From: JAPLJM01 sp963708515
Lineage (GTDB): Bacteria; Desulfobacterota; Syntrophia; Syntrophales; Fen-1087
Reading direction: 5' to 3'
DNA: 64,000 bases
Assembly (NCBI GenBank): GCA_963708515.1
Contig: CAVPSX010000012.1
Coordinates: forward strand, 434,001-498,000
Of this stretch, positions 45,074 to 54,655 are shown piece after piece. The stretch's first letter is position 1, and each line of letters opens with the position of its first letter. A program made the translations under genes and the position numbers. The notes below the pieces were generated by a model, which was not told the origin of the DNA, ran no database searches, and was given only the letters and a program-made list of their open reading frames with translations.

Positions 45074-47164
45074 TCAGAACCGATAGGCCCTCCTGGCGGC
45101 AAACTCTTCCTGCTTGCCCTGGTTCCACTGTTTAACCGGGCGCAGGTAACCCACAACCCGCGAATAGACCTCACAGGACTCCCGGCAGGTCGGGCAGATC
45201 TTCTGCTCGCCGTTCAGATAACCATGGGACGGGCAGACACTGAAGGTGGGCGTGAAGGTCAGATAGGGCAGATGGTAGTTCGTACAGATCCTATGCACAA
45301 GCCATTTGACCGCCGCAGGGTCGGAGATACGTTCACCGATAAAGGTATGAAAAACCGTTCCCCCGGTATACTTTATCTGTATGGGATCCTGCAAATCCAA
45401 GGCTTCAAAGACGTCATCGGTATAATTGACCGGAAGTTGCGTTGAATTCGTGTAATAGGGCTCCGCCCCCCGCTCCCGAACCTGCTGTTCATTGGCGCAT
45501 ATCATATCGGGATATTTTCTCTTGTCCATCCTTGCCAGACGGTAGGATGTCCCTTCTGCCGGCGTGGACTCCAGATTATAGTTATTCCCCGTTTCCTGCT
45601 GGTACGCGATGAGTTTATTTCGCATGAAATCCATGACCTTCCGGGTAAAGGCCTGCCCCGGTGGCGTTCCGATGTTCACGCCCAGCAGATTCAGGCAGGC
45701 TTCGTTCATGCCCACCAGGCCGATGGTGGCAAAATGATTTTTCCAGTATTCGCTGAAGCGGCTCTTAACGTCCCTGAGGTAGTGCTTGGTGTAGGGATAG
45801 AGATTCCTGTCGGTAAAATTTTCGAGCACCTTGCGTTTCGTCTCCAGACTCTCTTTGGCAGTAAACATCAACCTTTCCAGCTGGCCGATGAACGCCTCCT
45901 CCGTCTTTGCAAAATAGCCGATCCGGGGCATATTGATGGTGACGACACCAATGGAACCGGTGAGAGGATTGGAACCGAAAAGACCGCCTCCCCGCTTCTC
46001 GAGCTCCCGGTTGTCGATGCGCAGACGGCAGCACATGCTCCGGGCATCTTCCGGGTTCATATCTGAGTTGAGAAAATTGGAAAAATAGGGAACACCGTAT
46101 TTCGCTGTCATCTCCCAGAGGCCCTCCAGATTCGGATCGTCCCAGTTGAAATCCCGCGTGATGTTATAGGTGGGAATGGGAAAGGTAAACACGCGGCCCT
46201 TCGCATCCCCGGCAGCCATCACCTCCAGGAAAGCCCGGTTGAACAGATTCATTTCATTCTGGAATCCCCCGTAGGTCTCTTTTTGCGGCTGCCCGCCGAT
46301 AATCACGTTCTGCCCGGCAAAGTATCCGGGCACCGTCACATCGAGCGTCACGTTGGTAAAAGGGGTCTGGAAACCGACGCGCGTGGGGACATTGATGTTA
46401 AAAATGAATTCCTGCAGGGCCTGCCTGATTTCCGTGTAGGTCAGGCCGTCGAAGCGGATGAACGGGGCCAGCAGGGTATCAAAATTCGAAAACGCTTGAG
46501 CGCCGGCCGCTTCCCCCTGCAGGGTGTAAAAAAAATTCACCACCTGTCCCAGTGCGGAGCGCAGGTGCCTGGCAGGCCCGCTTTCCACCTTTCCGGATAC
46601 GCCCTTGAAGCCCTGCATCAGCAGATCGCACAAATCCCAGCCCACACAATAAACAGACAGCAGGCTCAGATCGTGAATATGAAAATCGCCTTCGCTGTGA
46701 GCCCTTCTGATCTCCGGGGAATAAATTTCATTGAGCCAGTAAATTTTGCTCACCTCCGAAGAAAGATAGTTGTTGAGCCCCTGCAGCGAATAATCCATAT
46801 TACTGTTTTCATGGACCTTCCAATCCATTTTTTTGAGGTACTGATCAACGAGGTCCACTTCCATGCGGTTGGCGATCTCCCGCAGACGGGCATGCTGATC
46901 CCGATAGATGATATAAGCTTTGGCCGTCTTGCGATACGGCGAATCCAGCAGCACCTCTTCGACCACATCCTGGATCTCTTCCACGTTCATGATTTTATCG
47001 TCAAAGAGCTTTTCCGCCAGACTGAGGACCCTGATGGTCAATTTCTTCGCTGCACCCTGCTCAAATTCCCCTGTTGCCAGACCGGCCTTTGCAATGGCAT
47101 TGGTGATTTTCTCGGCTTCGAATTTTACCTGACGGCCATCCCGCTTCTGGATTTTTTTATGCAT
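45074..47164 (-). CDS. nrdD: anaerobic ribonucleoside-triphosphate reductase
   Basis: A 696-residue class III enzyme making deoxynucleotides without oxygen. An N-terminal ATP-cone (IQKRDGRQVKFEAEKITNAI) gives allosteric control, the glycyl-radical barrel follows, and the C-terminal zinc site is CPSHGYLNGEQKICPTCRESC. The radical site is probably Gly672 in SRVVGYL. Expression probably depends on NrdR (site at 47334). The leader between that promoter and the ATG holds a repeat copy. Confidence 0.96.
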   Translation of the reverse strand: MHKKIQKRDGRQVKFEAEKITNAIAKAGLATGEFEQGAAKKLTIRVLSLAEKLFDDKIMNVEEIQDVVEEVLLDSPYRKTAKAYIIYRDQHARLREIANRMEVDLVDQYLKKMDWKVHENSNMDYSLQGLNNYLSSEVSKIYWLNEIYSPEIRRAHSEGDFHIHDLSLLSVYCVGWDLCDLLMQGFKGVSGKVESGPARHLRSALGQVVNFFYTLQGEAAGAQAFSNFDTLLAPFIRFDGLTYTEIRQALQEFIFNINVPTRVGFQTPFTNVTLDVTVPGYFAGQNVIIGGQPQKETYGGFQNEMNLFNRAFLEVMAAGDAKGRVFTFPIPTYNITRDFNWDDPNLEGLWEMTAKYGVPYFSNFLNSDMNPEDARSMCCRLRIDNRELEKRGGGLFGSNPLTGSIGVVTINMPRIGYFAKTEEAFIGQLERLMFTAKESLETKRKVLENFTDRNLYPYTKHYLRDVKSRFSEYWKNHFATIGLVGMNEACLNLLGVNIGTPPGQAFTRKVMDFMRNKLIAYQQETGNNYNLESTPAEGTSYRLARMDKRKYPDMICANEQQVRERGAEPYYTNSTQLPVNYTDDVFEALDLQDPIQIKYTGGTVFHTFIGERISDPAAVKWLVHRICTNYHLPYLTFTPTFSVCPSHGYLNGEQKICPTCRESCEVYSRVVGYLRPVKQWNQGKQEEFAARRAYRF

Positions 47165-47191
47165 GAAGGCTCCTATTCCTTTTTGCGTGAA

Positions 47192-47328
47192 GAGCTTGGC
47201 ATAACCGGTGAAAAATGTTTCGCAAGCGGCAAATCAAAGATTTTTCGACTTTCCAGAAATTAGATTGATTTATTGATATCAATCATATTTCAGCCTTACA
47301 ATCTTTTGAGCGAAAAAGATTTTGAGGA
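47192..47328 (+). repeat. dispersed palindromic repeat, copy 7 (right end cut)
   Basis: GAGCTTGGCATAACCGGTGAAAAATG, CGGCAAATCAAAGATTTTTCGACTTTCC, core TTTATTGATATCAATCA and GAGCGAAAAAGATTTTGAG, after which the usual right arm is missing and the NrdR box follows within ten bases. It makes up most of the nrdD 5' leader. Confidence 0.85.
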
Positions 47329-47333
47329 TTGCA

Positions 47334-47349
47334 ACACAATATATTGTGG
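47334..47349 (-). promoter_or_regulatory. NrdR box
   Basis: ACACAATATATTGTGG fits the 16-bp palindrome recognised by the NrdR repressor of ribonucleotide reductase genes, with one mismatch to perfect symmetry at the end. A weaker partner (AcCACATATAGATgCA, 47367-47382) begins 33 bases away, about three helical turns, the spacing usual for paired boxes. Confidence 0.75.
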
Positions 47350-47359
47350 TGTGACTTCT

Positions 47360-47388
47360 GTATAATACCACATATAGATGCAAGTCAA
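47360..47388 (-). promoter_or_regulatory. promoter of nrdDG between two NrdR boxes
   Basis: On the reverse strand TTGACT (47388-47383) and TTATAC (47365-47360) are 17 bases apart. The weak NrdR box fills the spacer and the strong box covers the expected start of transcription, so bound NrdR would block RNA polymerase. Confidence 0.65.
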
Positions 47389-47437
47389 GAGAAATATGTT
47401 ATGACATTTCCGGAATTTTTTACAGGGTCACAGGGAG

Positions 47438-47562
47438 AAAGCTTTGCATAGCCGGTGAGACGCGGTTCGTAAGCGGTGAATAAAAGATTTATCGACTTTC
47501 AGGAGATTAGGTTCATTTATTGATTTCAATCAATTTTGAGCCGCGGCGAAGCCATATTTCAT
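47438..47562 (+). repeat. dispersed palindromic repeat, copy 8 (shortened core)
   Basis: GCTTTGCATAGCCGGTGAGACGCGGTTCG, AAGCGGTGAATAAAAGATTTATCGACTTTC, ATTTATTGATTTCAATCA then directly TTTTGAGCCGCGGCGAAGCCAT. About 40 bases of the right inner part are missing. It lies between nrdD's promoter and the phosphoglycerate mutase stop. Confidence 0.85.
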
Positions 47563-47596
47563 GTGCTGCCTGCATGAAACATCGGATACGACGGTA

Positions 47597-48805
47597 TCAC
47601 GCGCCGAATTTTTCCAGACGCTTTGCATGCGCCAGAGCCTGGCCCATGAGATACATCATGGGTATGCGTCCCAGACCGCCCTGGATGCAGGCCCGCTCTC
47701 CAAATCGCTCCACACGATCGGGGCGGCAGGTCTGGGCGGCCAGCAACACGGGAACAGGATGCCAGCTGTGCGCGGCAAGGACCGACGGCGTCGAGTGATC
47801 GGCCGTGACAATCAGGACGTCGGGATTGAGGCTTGCGATCTGCGGTACCAAGGTGTCCACCTCCTCGATGACCTTGACCTTCGCCTCGAAATTTCCATCT
47901 TCCCCGCGTGAATCCGTAGGTTTGACGTGGATAAAAAAGAAGTCGTACTTTGCATAATTTCTATGCAGAGCCTCGATCTGTGCCTGTATGGAATCCGTCT
48001 GCGGTGCGACATCCATCCCCAGCAGCCGGGCAATGCCTCGGTACATGGGATAACCGGCAATCGCCAGGGCGTTGAGACCGAAACGCCCGGCCAGCGACGG
48101 GTACTGGCGGTAGCAGGCGTATCCCCGCAGCAGAATCATATTGGCTTTCGCCTCATCGGCAAGAACTTTTGCGGCCTGCTGGATAAGTTCTGAAAAAAGG
48201 GCGGCGGTCGGACCCGCTTCCGCAACCAGTGCGCGTGGAGCGACCGGCGGAACCCCCGCCTGCTGCGGATCGGTTTCTGCAATCTCCTCCCTGAGCCCCT
48301 GCCCCCTGAGTACGAGCAGGGCGCGATGTTCCCTGACGGATTCAAAAATCACCTCGACCCGTTCATCAAGCCGAACATTTTCCTGCAGTTTCCGGCAGAT
48401 GCGCCGATTGGTCTCATCGTCGATCCTGCCTGCGCGTCTGTCCAGCACGCGACCCAGTTGATCCACCGTGGCGAAATTGATCCGGACCAGCAGGTCTTGT
48501 TCCGTCATCGGAAAATCGATTCCGGCGCCTTCGAGAATCCCGCGGCCGATGTTGTTTTTCACGGGATCATACCCGAAAAGGGCAAAATGGGCCGGCCCGC
48601 TGCCCGGCGTAATGCCGTAACCCACCGGGTCCAGCAGTCCACAGACGGATTTCCTGGCCAGGGCGTCGAGGTTAGGCGTATGGGCCGCCTCGAGCTCTGT
48701 TTCATCCCGGCCCGGAATAGGCAGGCCGCCGAGGCCATCCATGATCAGAAAGATGATTTTGGACTGGTTTTTAACGATGAGCGTATCAATCAGTTCGGAA
48801 TGCAT
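47597..48805 (-). CDS. apgM: 2,3-bisphosphoglycerate-independent phosphoglycerate mutase, archaeal type
   Basis: A 402-residue enzyme interconverting 3- and 2-phosphoglycerate. It has the alkaline-phosphatase fold of the ApgM group: metal site IIFLIMDGLGG, Ser-bearing GITPGSGPAHFALFGYDP, GRGILEGAGI, HVKPTDSRGEDG and VTADHSTPSVLAAHSWHPVPVL. Shorter than the ~510-residue GpmI type. I use ATG 48805, seven bases after AGGTG; ATG 48832 adds nine unlikely residues. Monocistronic between two repeat copies. Confidence 0.92.
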   Translation of the reverse strand: MHSELIDTLIVKNQSKIIFLIMDGLGGLPIPGRDETELEAAHTPNLDALARKSVCGLLDPVGYGITPGSGPAHFALFGYDPVKNNIGRGILEGAGIDFPMTEQDLLVRINFATVDQLGRVLDRRAGRIDDETNRRICRKLQENVRLDERVEVIFESVREHRALLVLRGQGLREEIAETDPQQAGVPPVAPRALVAEAGPTAALFSELIQQAAKVLADEAKANMILLRGYACYRQYPSLAGRFGLNALAIAGYPMYRGIARLLGMDVAPQTDSIQAQIEALHRNYAKYDFFFIHVKPTDSRGEDGNFEAKVKVIEEVDTLVPQIASLNPDVLIVTADHSTPSVLAAHSWHPVPVLLAAQTCRPDRVERFGERACIQGGLGRIPMMYLMGQALAHAKRLEKFGA

Positions 48806-48849
48806 AGGATTCACCTGCCTCGCCGGTTGCAAACCATTAATTTATGGCT

Positions 48850-49016
48850 GAGACCTCTGAAAAATGGCTTCGCCGCGGCTCAAAAACTTTTTCGCTCGGG
48901 AGATGATAAGAATTATAATTGATTGAAATCAATAAATTAACCTAATCTCTGGAAAGTCGAAAAATCTTTCATTCACCGCTTGCGAACCATTTTTCATCGG
49001 TTATGCGAAGCGTTGA
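48850..49016 (-). repeat. dispersed palindromic repeat, copy 9
   Basis: A near-consensus inverted copy: GAGACCTCTGAAAAATGGCTTCGCCGCGGCTC, TTTTTCGC, core TTGATTGAAATCAATAAATTA, CTGGAAAGTCGAAAAATC, CACCGCTTGCGAACCATTTTTCATCGGTTATGCGAAGC. The core itself is a short palindrome (ATTGATTGAAATCAATAAAT). Confidence 0.9.
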
Positions 49017-49132
49017 AGCTGGGTTTGCCGAACCGGATTCTTTCTTTCGAGTAATTAGCTGGAGCGGAATTTCATTCCGCTCCAGCTGTTCACACTTAGG
49101 GTCTTCCTGCCCTGTAGCATGGTTCACTCGAA

Positions 49133-50965
49133 CTACATGAAACTTGCTTCAGGGATGTCGATAGAGCTGCGGTCGCCGCACTTCATAGACTTCTCATATC
49201 CGAAGATATCGGAAACATGATTCATGATATAGAACTTGGCGCTGGCGATTTTGCCCTTGTAGAAATTGGCATCGTAGTGGTCGTCACCCAGTGCTTTGAG
49301 CTTCGCGGCCGCCAGGAGAGCCTGGTCGAGCAACAGCTTGCCGCAGTAAACTCTCGCGCCTGCATGCATGGTCCGGGTAGAGAAGAGTTGCTTCATCTGC
49401 CTATCGCCGGTCGTCCAGGCGTCATTCATGTCCACGATATTTTTGAAAGCAACCATGGCATCCGCCATCATCGCGAATTCTGCCGCGAATTCGTCGGTCT
49501 TCTTGCCGGCGACAAACTCGTCGATTTCTGCCACCCACTTCCGGAACGGCGCGCCGTCCTTCATGGTGAACTTGCGACCGGTATAGTCCTGCGACTGGAT
49601 GAAGTTGGTGCCTTCCCATATACCATAGATCACGACGTCCCTGTACAGCTCCGCCGGGGCATACTCTTCCATGAAACCATAGCCGCCGAGGCATTGGATC
49701 GCCTCTTCGGTTGTGCGCCTGGCCAAATCGGACGTATAGGCCTTGCACAGAGGATTGTTGATCGAAAACATGTCATCATAATATTCTCTCTCTTCCGGTG
49801 TGGCAGCATCTACAGCCAGATCGCGGTAGAGATAGGATTGGTAAATCAACGCCCGGCAGGCCTCCATAATGGATTTCTGGAACAACAGCATGCGGCGGAC
49901 GTCTTCGTGTTCGATAATCCTGACGCTGGGTCCCTTGGGATTGGTGGAATGTTTGCTCTGCACCCGCACCTTCGTATAATCCAGAGATGCATAATAGGCT
50001 GCTCCAATGCATCCCAGGGAGAATAATCCGGTGTTCAGACGTTCTTCGTTCATATACGCGAACATCTGCCTCATACCCACGCCTCTACCGCCTTTCACTT
50101 CTTGGCCGCCCACCATCCAGCCGTAGCAGTTATTGTTTTCACCCATGGCAAGGGTACAGGTAGTAGAACCGTGAATGCCCAGTTTGTGTTCAATATTCAT
50201 GGTAGTTACGTCATTCCATGCACCCAAAGAGCCATCCTCGTTGACCCAGAACTTGGGCACCAGGAAAAGGGAAATGCCGGCGGTGCCTTCTTGGGCGCCA
50301 GGAGTCTTGGCCAGCATCAGGTGGATAATGTTTTCCGCCAGGTCATGGTCTCCTGAGGTGATGAAGCATTTCGTGCCTGTGAGTTTATACTTGCCGGGAG
50401 TGTCGGTGGGGAATGCCTTGCTTTGGACCGCGCCGACCTCGGAGCCTGCGCCCGGCTCGGTCAGACCCATGGTGCCGCACCATTCGCCGGATATCATCTT
50501 GGGCAAAAACAAGTCCTGCTGCTCTTTGGTGCCATATTCATGAAGCACGGTGATAGCCCCCTGAGTCAGACACCAGAACATGACGATCGACGGTGATGCA
50601 GCAGACTGCATTTCCAGAATCGGAGCGTACCAGGTCAGCGGTATTTTGCCATCGCCGCGGAAACCAAACTGCTGTGCTATCGACGCGTCCTGGACGGCTT
50701 TATAAACTTTTTTGAACGAGTCGGGGGTTATAACCGCATGTTCATTGCCGCCCACAAATTTTGCGCCGGGTTCATCGGCATCTTTGTTTGCCGGACACAT
50801 CACGTCGCGGCAGACTTTGTTGTTAACATCGAGGAAATTATCGATGTCGTCAATTCCGTAGTATTCTTTGTAAGCGTCAAGGGTCAAGAGCTTATCCATG
50901 CCGAGCCATTCTTTAATCTGGAACGTAATGTCGCGTGTTTGATACAACCAAGTAGAATGTGCCAT
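49133..50965 (-). CDS. acyl-CoA dehydrogenase, long form with extra C-terminal domain
   Basis: About 610 residues, of the long group with an N-terminal extension (HSTWLYQTRDITFQIKEWLG) and a C-terminal helical domain, like the dehydrogenases of methylthiopropanoyl-CoA and some fatty acids. The core shows GTMGLTEPGAGSEVGAVQSK and FITSGDHD (FAD and substrate binding) and IYGIWEGTNFIQSQDY with the Glu at the usual catalytic position. Start at ATG 50965, after AGGAGGG. It is the last gene of the run thiolase, thiolase, hydratase, dehydrogenase. Chain-length preference is not readable. Confidence 0.92.
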   Translation of the reverse strand: MAHSTWLYQTRDITFQIKEWLGMDKLLTLDAYKEYYGIDDIDNFLDVNNKVCRDVMCPANKDADEPGAKFVGGNEHAVITPDSFKKVYKAVQDASIAQQFGFRGDGKIPLTWYAPILEMQSAASPSIVMFWCLTQGAITVLHEYGTKEQQDLFLPKMISGEWCGTMGLTEPGAGSEVGAVQSKAFPTDTPGKYKLTGTKCFITSGDHDLAENIIHLMLAKTPGAQEGTAGISLFLVPKFWVNEDGSLGAWNDVTTMNIEHKLGIHGSTTCTLAMGENNNCYGWMVGGQEVKGGRGVGMRQMFAYMNEERLNTGLFSLGCIGAAYYASLDYTKVRVQSKHSTNPKGPSVRIIEHEDVRRMLLFQKSIMEACRALIYQSYLYRDLAVDAATPEEREYYDDMFSINNPLCKAYTSDLARRTTEEAIQCLGGYGFMEEYAPAELYRDVVIYGIWEGTNFIQSQDYTGRKFTMKDGAPFRKWVAEIDEFVAGKKTDEFAAEFAMMADAMVAFKNIVDMNDAWTTGDRQMKQLFSTRTMHAGARVYCGKLLLDQALLAAAKLKALGDDHYDANFYKGKIASAKFYIMNHVSDIFGYEKSMKCGDRSSIDIPEASFM

Positions 50966-51124
50966 TTCCAATCCCTCCTCATTTTGGTTTTACTGACTGC
51001 TACGATGCCATCCAGCGGGGGTTGTCTCAATTAAATTAATTTTTAAAAATGGTTTAAGCCGATCTTCCGGGGAAAAGACAGCGCCCCCTCTCATCGAGAG
51101 GAGAGCGTCGTGTCCCTTCGCCGT

Positions 51125-51907
51125 TTAACAACCCTTGTACGCCGGTTTGCGTTTCTCGAGGAACGCCTTCATGCCTTCCTTCTGATCGTCCGTGCTGAAG
51201 CACTGGGAACAGCATTCCACTTCCAGCCGGTTCGCGTTGTCCAGCGACAGATCATAGCCGTAGTTGATGGCATTTTTAGCCATTTTGAGCGCAAAACCGG
51301 GCAGCGTCGTAAATTTCTTTGCAAACTTCTTCGTTTCTTCCATAAGCTGATCCGCCGGGAAGACCCTGTTTACGAGGCCGATCTCATAGGCCCGCTTGGC
51401 ATCGATCTGGCCGCCGGCCATGATCAGTTCCTTGGCCCGGCCGATGCCAATCAGCCGGGATAACCGCTGGGTGCCGCCCCATCCGGGAATCAGGCCGATC
51501 AAAATTTCCGGCTGCCCGAACCGTGAAACATCGGAGCAGAAGCGCATGTCGCAGGCCATGGAGATTTCCACGCCGCCGCCCAAGGCAAATCCGTTGATCG
51601 CCGCGATGGACGGTTTTGGCAACGTTTCGAGCATCCTCAGGGTCCTGTGGCCCAGTTCCATGAACTGCATGGCCTGCTGGGGCTTCAGGTTCGCCATCTC
51701 CGAGATGTCGGCGCCCGCCACGAAGGCCTTGTCGCCTGCGCCCGCCAGGATGATCGCCTTGACGGCATCGTCCTTCGAGCAGAGCGTCACGGCCGCATTG
51801 AGTTCGTTCATAGTGGCGTCGTTCATGGCGTTGAGCGCTTTGGGCCGGTTGAAGGTAATGATGGCCACGCCGTCTTCAACTGTGTAAATAAGGTTTGCAA
51901 ATTCCAT
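51125..51907 (-). CDS. enoyl-CoA hydratase (crotonase-like)
   Basis: About 260 residues from ATG 51907, with AGGAGGG 10-16 bases upstream. Both catalytic Glu of the family are present: GGGVEISMACDMRF and FGQPEILIGLIPGWGGTQRL, and the oxyanion-hole segment FVAGADISEMANL. It should hydrate short enoyl-CoA such as crotonyl-CoA. Between a thiolase and an acyl-CoA dehydrogenase in the same direction, it fits one beta-oxidation operon. Compare the crotonase at 36219, which lacks one Glu. Confidence 0.93.
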   Translation of the reverse strand: MEFANLIYTVEDGVAIITFNRPKALNAMNDATMNELNAAVTLCSKDDAVKAIILAGAGDKAFVAGADISEMANLKPQQAMQFMELGHRTLRMLETLPKPSIAAINGFALGGGVEISMACDMRFCSDVSRFGQPEILIGLIPGWGGTQRLSRLIGIGRAKELIMAGGQIDAKRAYEIGLVNRVFPADQLMEETKKFAKKFTTLPGFALKMAKNAINYGYDLSLDNANRLEVECCSQCFSTDDQKEGMKAFLEKRKPAYKGC

Positions 51908-51973
51908 CGTGTCTGTCCCTCCTTTTAATAAGAATTTGTGGGGCGGCAAGCAGGCCGCCCGGTTGTTCGTCGC

Positions 51974-53263
51974 TTAAACGGCTTCCAGAACGATGGACAT
52001 CCCCTGCCCGCCGCCGATGCACAGGGAGGCCAGGCCCAGGTTCACGCCCCGCTTTTTCATGTTCATCGCAAGCGTATAGGTAATCCGGGCGCCCGTGTTG
52101 CCGATCGGGTGGCCGATGGAGATCCCGCTGCCGTTGATGTTGCAGATGTCCAGATTCACACCGAGTTCCTTGATGCAGCCGAGGGCCTGACATGCGAAGG
52201 CTTCGTTGAGTTCGATCAGGCCGATGTCCTTCATGGTGATACCCAGCTTCTTGAAAAGTTTCCGCGTCGCCGGAATGGGACCGAGACCCATGTAGGCCGG
52301 GTCAACACCGCCGGAGGCATAGCCCTTGATCCTGACCAGCGGTTTCAGGCCCAGTTCCTTGGCCTTGTCCGCGCTCATGACCACCACGGCGGTGGCGCCG
52401 TCATTGATGCCCGATGCGTTTGCGGCCGTCACGGAGCCGTCCTTTCTGAAAACCGGCGCCAGTTTGGCCATCTTTTCCAGCGATGTGTCCATGGGGCGCT
52501 CGTCCACTGCAAAGACCTTGGGATCTCCTTTCCTCTGGGGAATGACGACGGGGACGATTTCGTCGGCGACGGCGCCGCTGGCAATGGCTGCCCGCGCCCT
52601 GCGGTGGCTCTCATAGGCCAGTTGATCCTGCTCAGCCCGGGTGATGCCGTATTTGGCCGCGATGTTTTCCGCCGTGTTGCCCATGTGGTAGCCGTTGAAG
52701 ATCTCCCAGAGGCCGTCATGGACCATCAGATCTGTGATCTTGCCGTGGGGCATGTTCATGCGGAAACCCCAGCGGGCGTCCGCAACGGCATAGGGAACGT
52801 TACTCATATTTTCCATGCCGCCGGCTACAACGATATCTGCATCACCGGCGCAGATGGCCTGTGCGGCCAGCGCAATGGCCTTCATGCCGGAGGCGCAGAC
52901 CTTCTGTACCGTATAGGCGTTGCTCTCTTCAGGCAGTCCGGCAAAAATGGTTGACTGTCGGGCGGGATTCTGGCCGACGCCGGCATTCAGGACGTTCCCC
53001 ATGATGACCTCGTCAAAATAGACAGGGGTCAGTGAGCCGGCATAATCATAATATTTCTTCTGAACATCCGTCATGTCAAAATCGCCGAAAATCGCCGGAC
53101 GGCCCGCCTTTATGGCATCTGTGACGGCGGGGCGCAGCCCTGCCCGGACAATGGCTTCCTTGATGACCAGCCTGCCCAGCTCCACAACCGATACGCCCTT
53201 CAGGGAACCGCCGAATTCACCGACGGCCGTCCGGGCTCCACTTACAATAAGCGCTTCTCTCAT
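51974..53263 (-). CDS. acetyl-CoA acetyltransferase (thiolase), standard type
   Basis: A 429-residue thiolase with the acyl-accepting Cys in VQKVCASGMKAIALAAQ, the NEAFACQA loop, the His in GISIGHPIGNTGAR and the second Cys in ASLCIGGGQGMSI. It cleaves or condenses beta-ketoacyl-CoA. It lies 30 bases after another thiolase gene, so this operon encodes two paralogues that may differ in chain length or direction. Confidence 0.94.
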   Translation of the reverse strand: MREALIVSGARTAVGEFGGSLKGVSVVELGRLVIKEAIVRAGLRPAVTDAIKAGRPAIFGDFDMTDVQKKYYDYAGSLTPVYFDEVIMGNVLNAGVGQNPARQSTIFAGLPEESNAYTVQKVCASGMKAIALAAQAICAGDADIVVAGGMENMSNVPYAVADARWGFRMNMPHGKITDLMVHDGLWEIFNGYHMGNTAENIAAKYGITRAEQDQLAYESHRRARAAIASGAVADEIVPVVIPQRKGDPKVFAVDERPMDTSLEKMAKLAPVFRKDGSVTAANASGINDGATAVVVMSADKAKELGLKPLVRIKGYASGGVDPAYMGLGPIPATRKLFKKLGITMKDIGLIELNEAFACQALGCIKELGVNLDICNINGSGISIGHPIGNTGARITYTLAMNMKKRGVNLGLASLCIGGGQGMSIVLEAV

Positions 53264-53293
53264 GCTGCTATTTCTCCTTTCAAAAATATTAGT

Positions 53294-54655
53294 TTACTTA
53301 TCGACTCTGATCAACATCGCGTCGCCCTGGGCATGGCCGGAGCAGATGCCGCACACGCCGATGCCGCCGCCGCGGCGTCTGAGCTCATAGCCCAGCGTCA
53401 TGAGAATCCGGGCGCCTGTGGCGCCGATGGGATGGCCATAGGCGATGGCGCTGCCGTTGACGTTGACCTTCTTGAACATCTCTTCCTTGGACATCCCGAG
53501 GATCGACCGTGCGCTGACGATGGCCACCGCCGCAAAGGCTTCGTTTATTTCAATCAAATCCAGTTGCCCCACGGTCATGCCTTTCTGATCCAGCAGTTTT
53601 TTGATCGAAAGACCGGGCACGGTCGCGATATCCTTCGTCGGCTGGGAGACCTCGGCATAGTCCAGAATCGTGAACAGGGGCTTCATGCCCAGCTTGTCCG
53701 CCATTTCTCGGCTCATGAGCATGCAGACGTCGCCGCCGTCGTTGACGCCCGGGGCGTTGCCGGCCGTGACGCTGCCCGGCCCGCCAGTCACCGTACTCTT
53801 GTGATTGAAGACGGGGGGCAGCTTGGCCAGGACTTCCAGAGTCGTGGCGGGTCGGGGGCCCTCGTCCTTGTCAAATACCACCGTGTCCTTCCCCTTGGGG
53901 ATCGCCACGGGGAAAATCTCGTCGTCGAGCCGGCCGGCCTTCATGGCCTCGACGGCCCGGGTCTGGGACTGATAGGCCCACTCGTCCTGATCCTGGCGCG
54001 TGAAGCCGAACTCATCGGCCACTTCGGACCCGTGGATGGCCATATGCCGGTTGTAGAAGGCGTCCCAGAGCCCGTCATAGACCATCAGGTCCACCACGCG
54101 GCCATTGGGTAGCCCCATGCGGTTTCCCCAGCGCATGTCGGGAAGCGAGTAAGGGCAGTTGCTCATGCTTTCCTGGCCGCCGGCGATGACGATTTCGGCC
54201 CTGCCGGTCTGAATCATCTGGACCGCAAGATCAATGGTCTTGATCCCCGATGAACAGACCTTGTTGACGGTAATGGAAGGGACGCTTTCCGGCAGACCCG
54301 CGAGCAGGGTGGCCTGACGGCTCGGAACCTGACCGCAGCCCGCCGGCACCACCTGGCCCATGATCACGTAATCGACATCCTCTCCCTTGACCTTGCCGCC
54401 TGTTCTGCGCAGACATTCCTTGATCGCCAGAGCGCCCAGTTGCGGGGCGTCAAACCCCTTGAGTGCGCCGCCGAAGACGCCATAGGGCGTTCGGCAGGCC
54501 TCGACGCAAACGACTTCCCGCAAATTCTTGTACTGACTCTTGATCTTCCGGCCCATCGTTGAATAATCGGCTTTCCGCTCGCCGAATTTGGCAATGGGGG
54601 CACCGGCATAATACTCTTTTCTCGTCTTGTCCAGTTTCTGTGGTACTTTTTCCAT
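53294..54655 (-). CDS. thiolase with N-terminal extension and altered C-terminal loop
   Basis: About 453 residues from ATG 54655 (AGGAGGG five bases upstream). Residues 1-45 (EKVPQKLDKTRKEYYAGAP) precede the normal thiolase start EVVCVEACRTPYG. The first Cys (VNKVCSSGIKTIDLA), NEAFAAVA and His (IAYGHPIGATGAR) are normal. The last motif, usually LCxGGGxG, reads GICSGHAQGDA: the Cys stays but the glycine loop is changed, which could alter the pocket. First gene of the reverse operon, with a promoter about 340 bases upstream at 54997. Confidence 0.92.
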   Translation of the reverse strand: MEKVPQKLDKTRKEYYAGAPIAKFGERKADYSTMGRKIKSQYKNLREVVCVEACRTPYGVFGGALKGFDAPQLGALAIKECLRRTGGKVKGEDVDYVIMGQVVPAGCGQVPSRQATLLAGLPESVPSITVNKVCSSGIKTIDLAVQMIQTGRAEIVIAGGQESMSNCPYSLPDMRWGNRMGLPNGRVVDLMVYDGLWDAFYNRHMAIHGSEVADEFGFTRQDQDEWAYQSQTRAVEAMKAGRLDDEIFPVAIPKGKDTVVFDKDEGPRPATTLEVLAKLPPVFNHKSTVTGGPGSVTAGNAPGVNDGGDVCMLMSREMADKLGMKPLFTILDYAEVSQPTKDIATVPGLSIKKLLDQKGMTVGQLDLIEINEAFAAVAIVSARSILGMSKEEMFKKVNVNGSAIAYGHPIGATGARILMTLGYELRRRGGGIGVCGICSGHAQGDAMLIRVDK

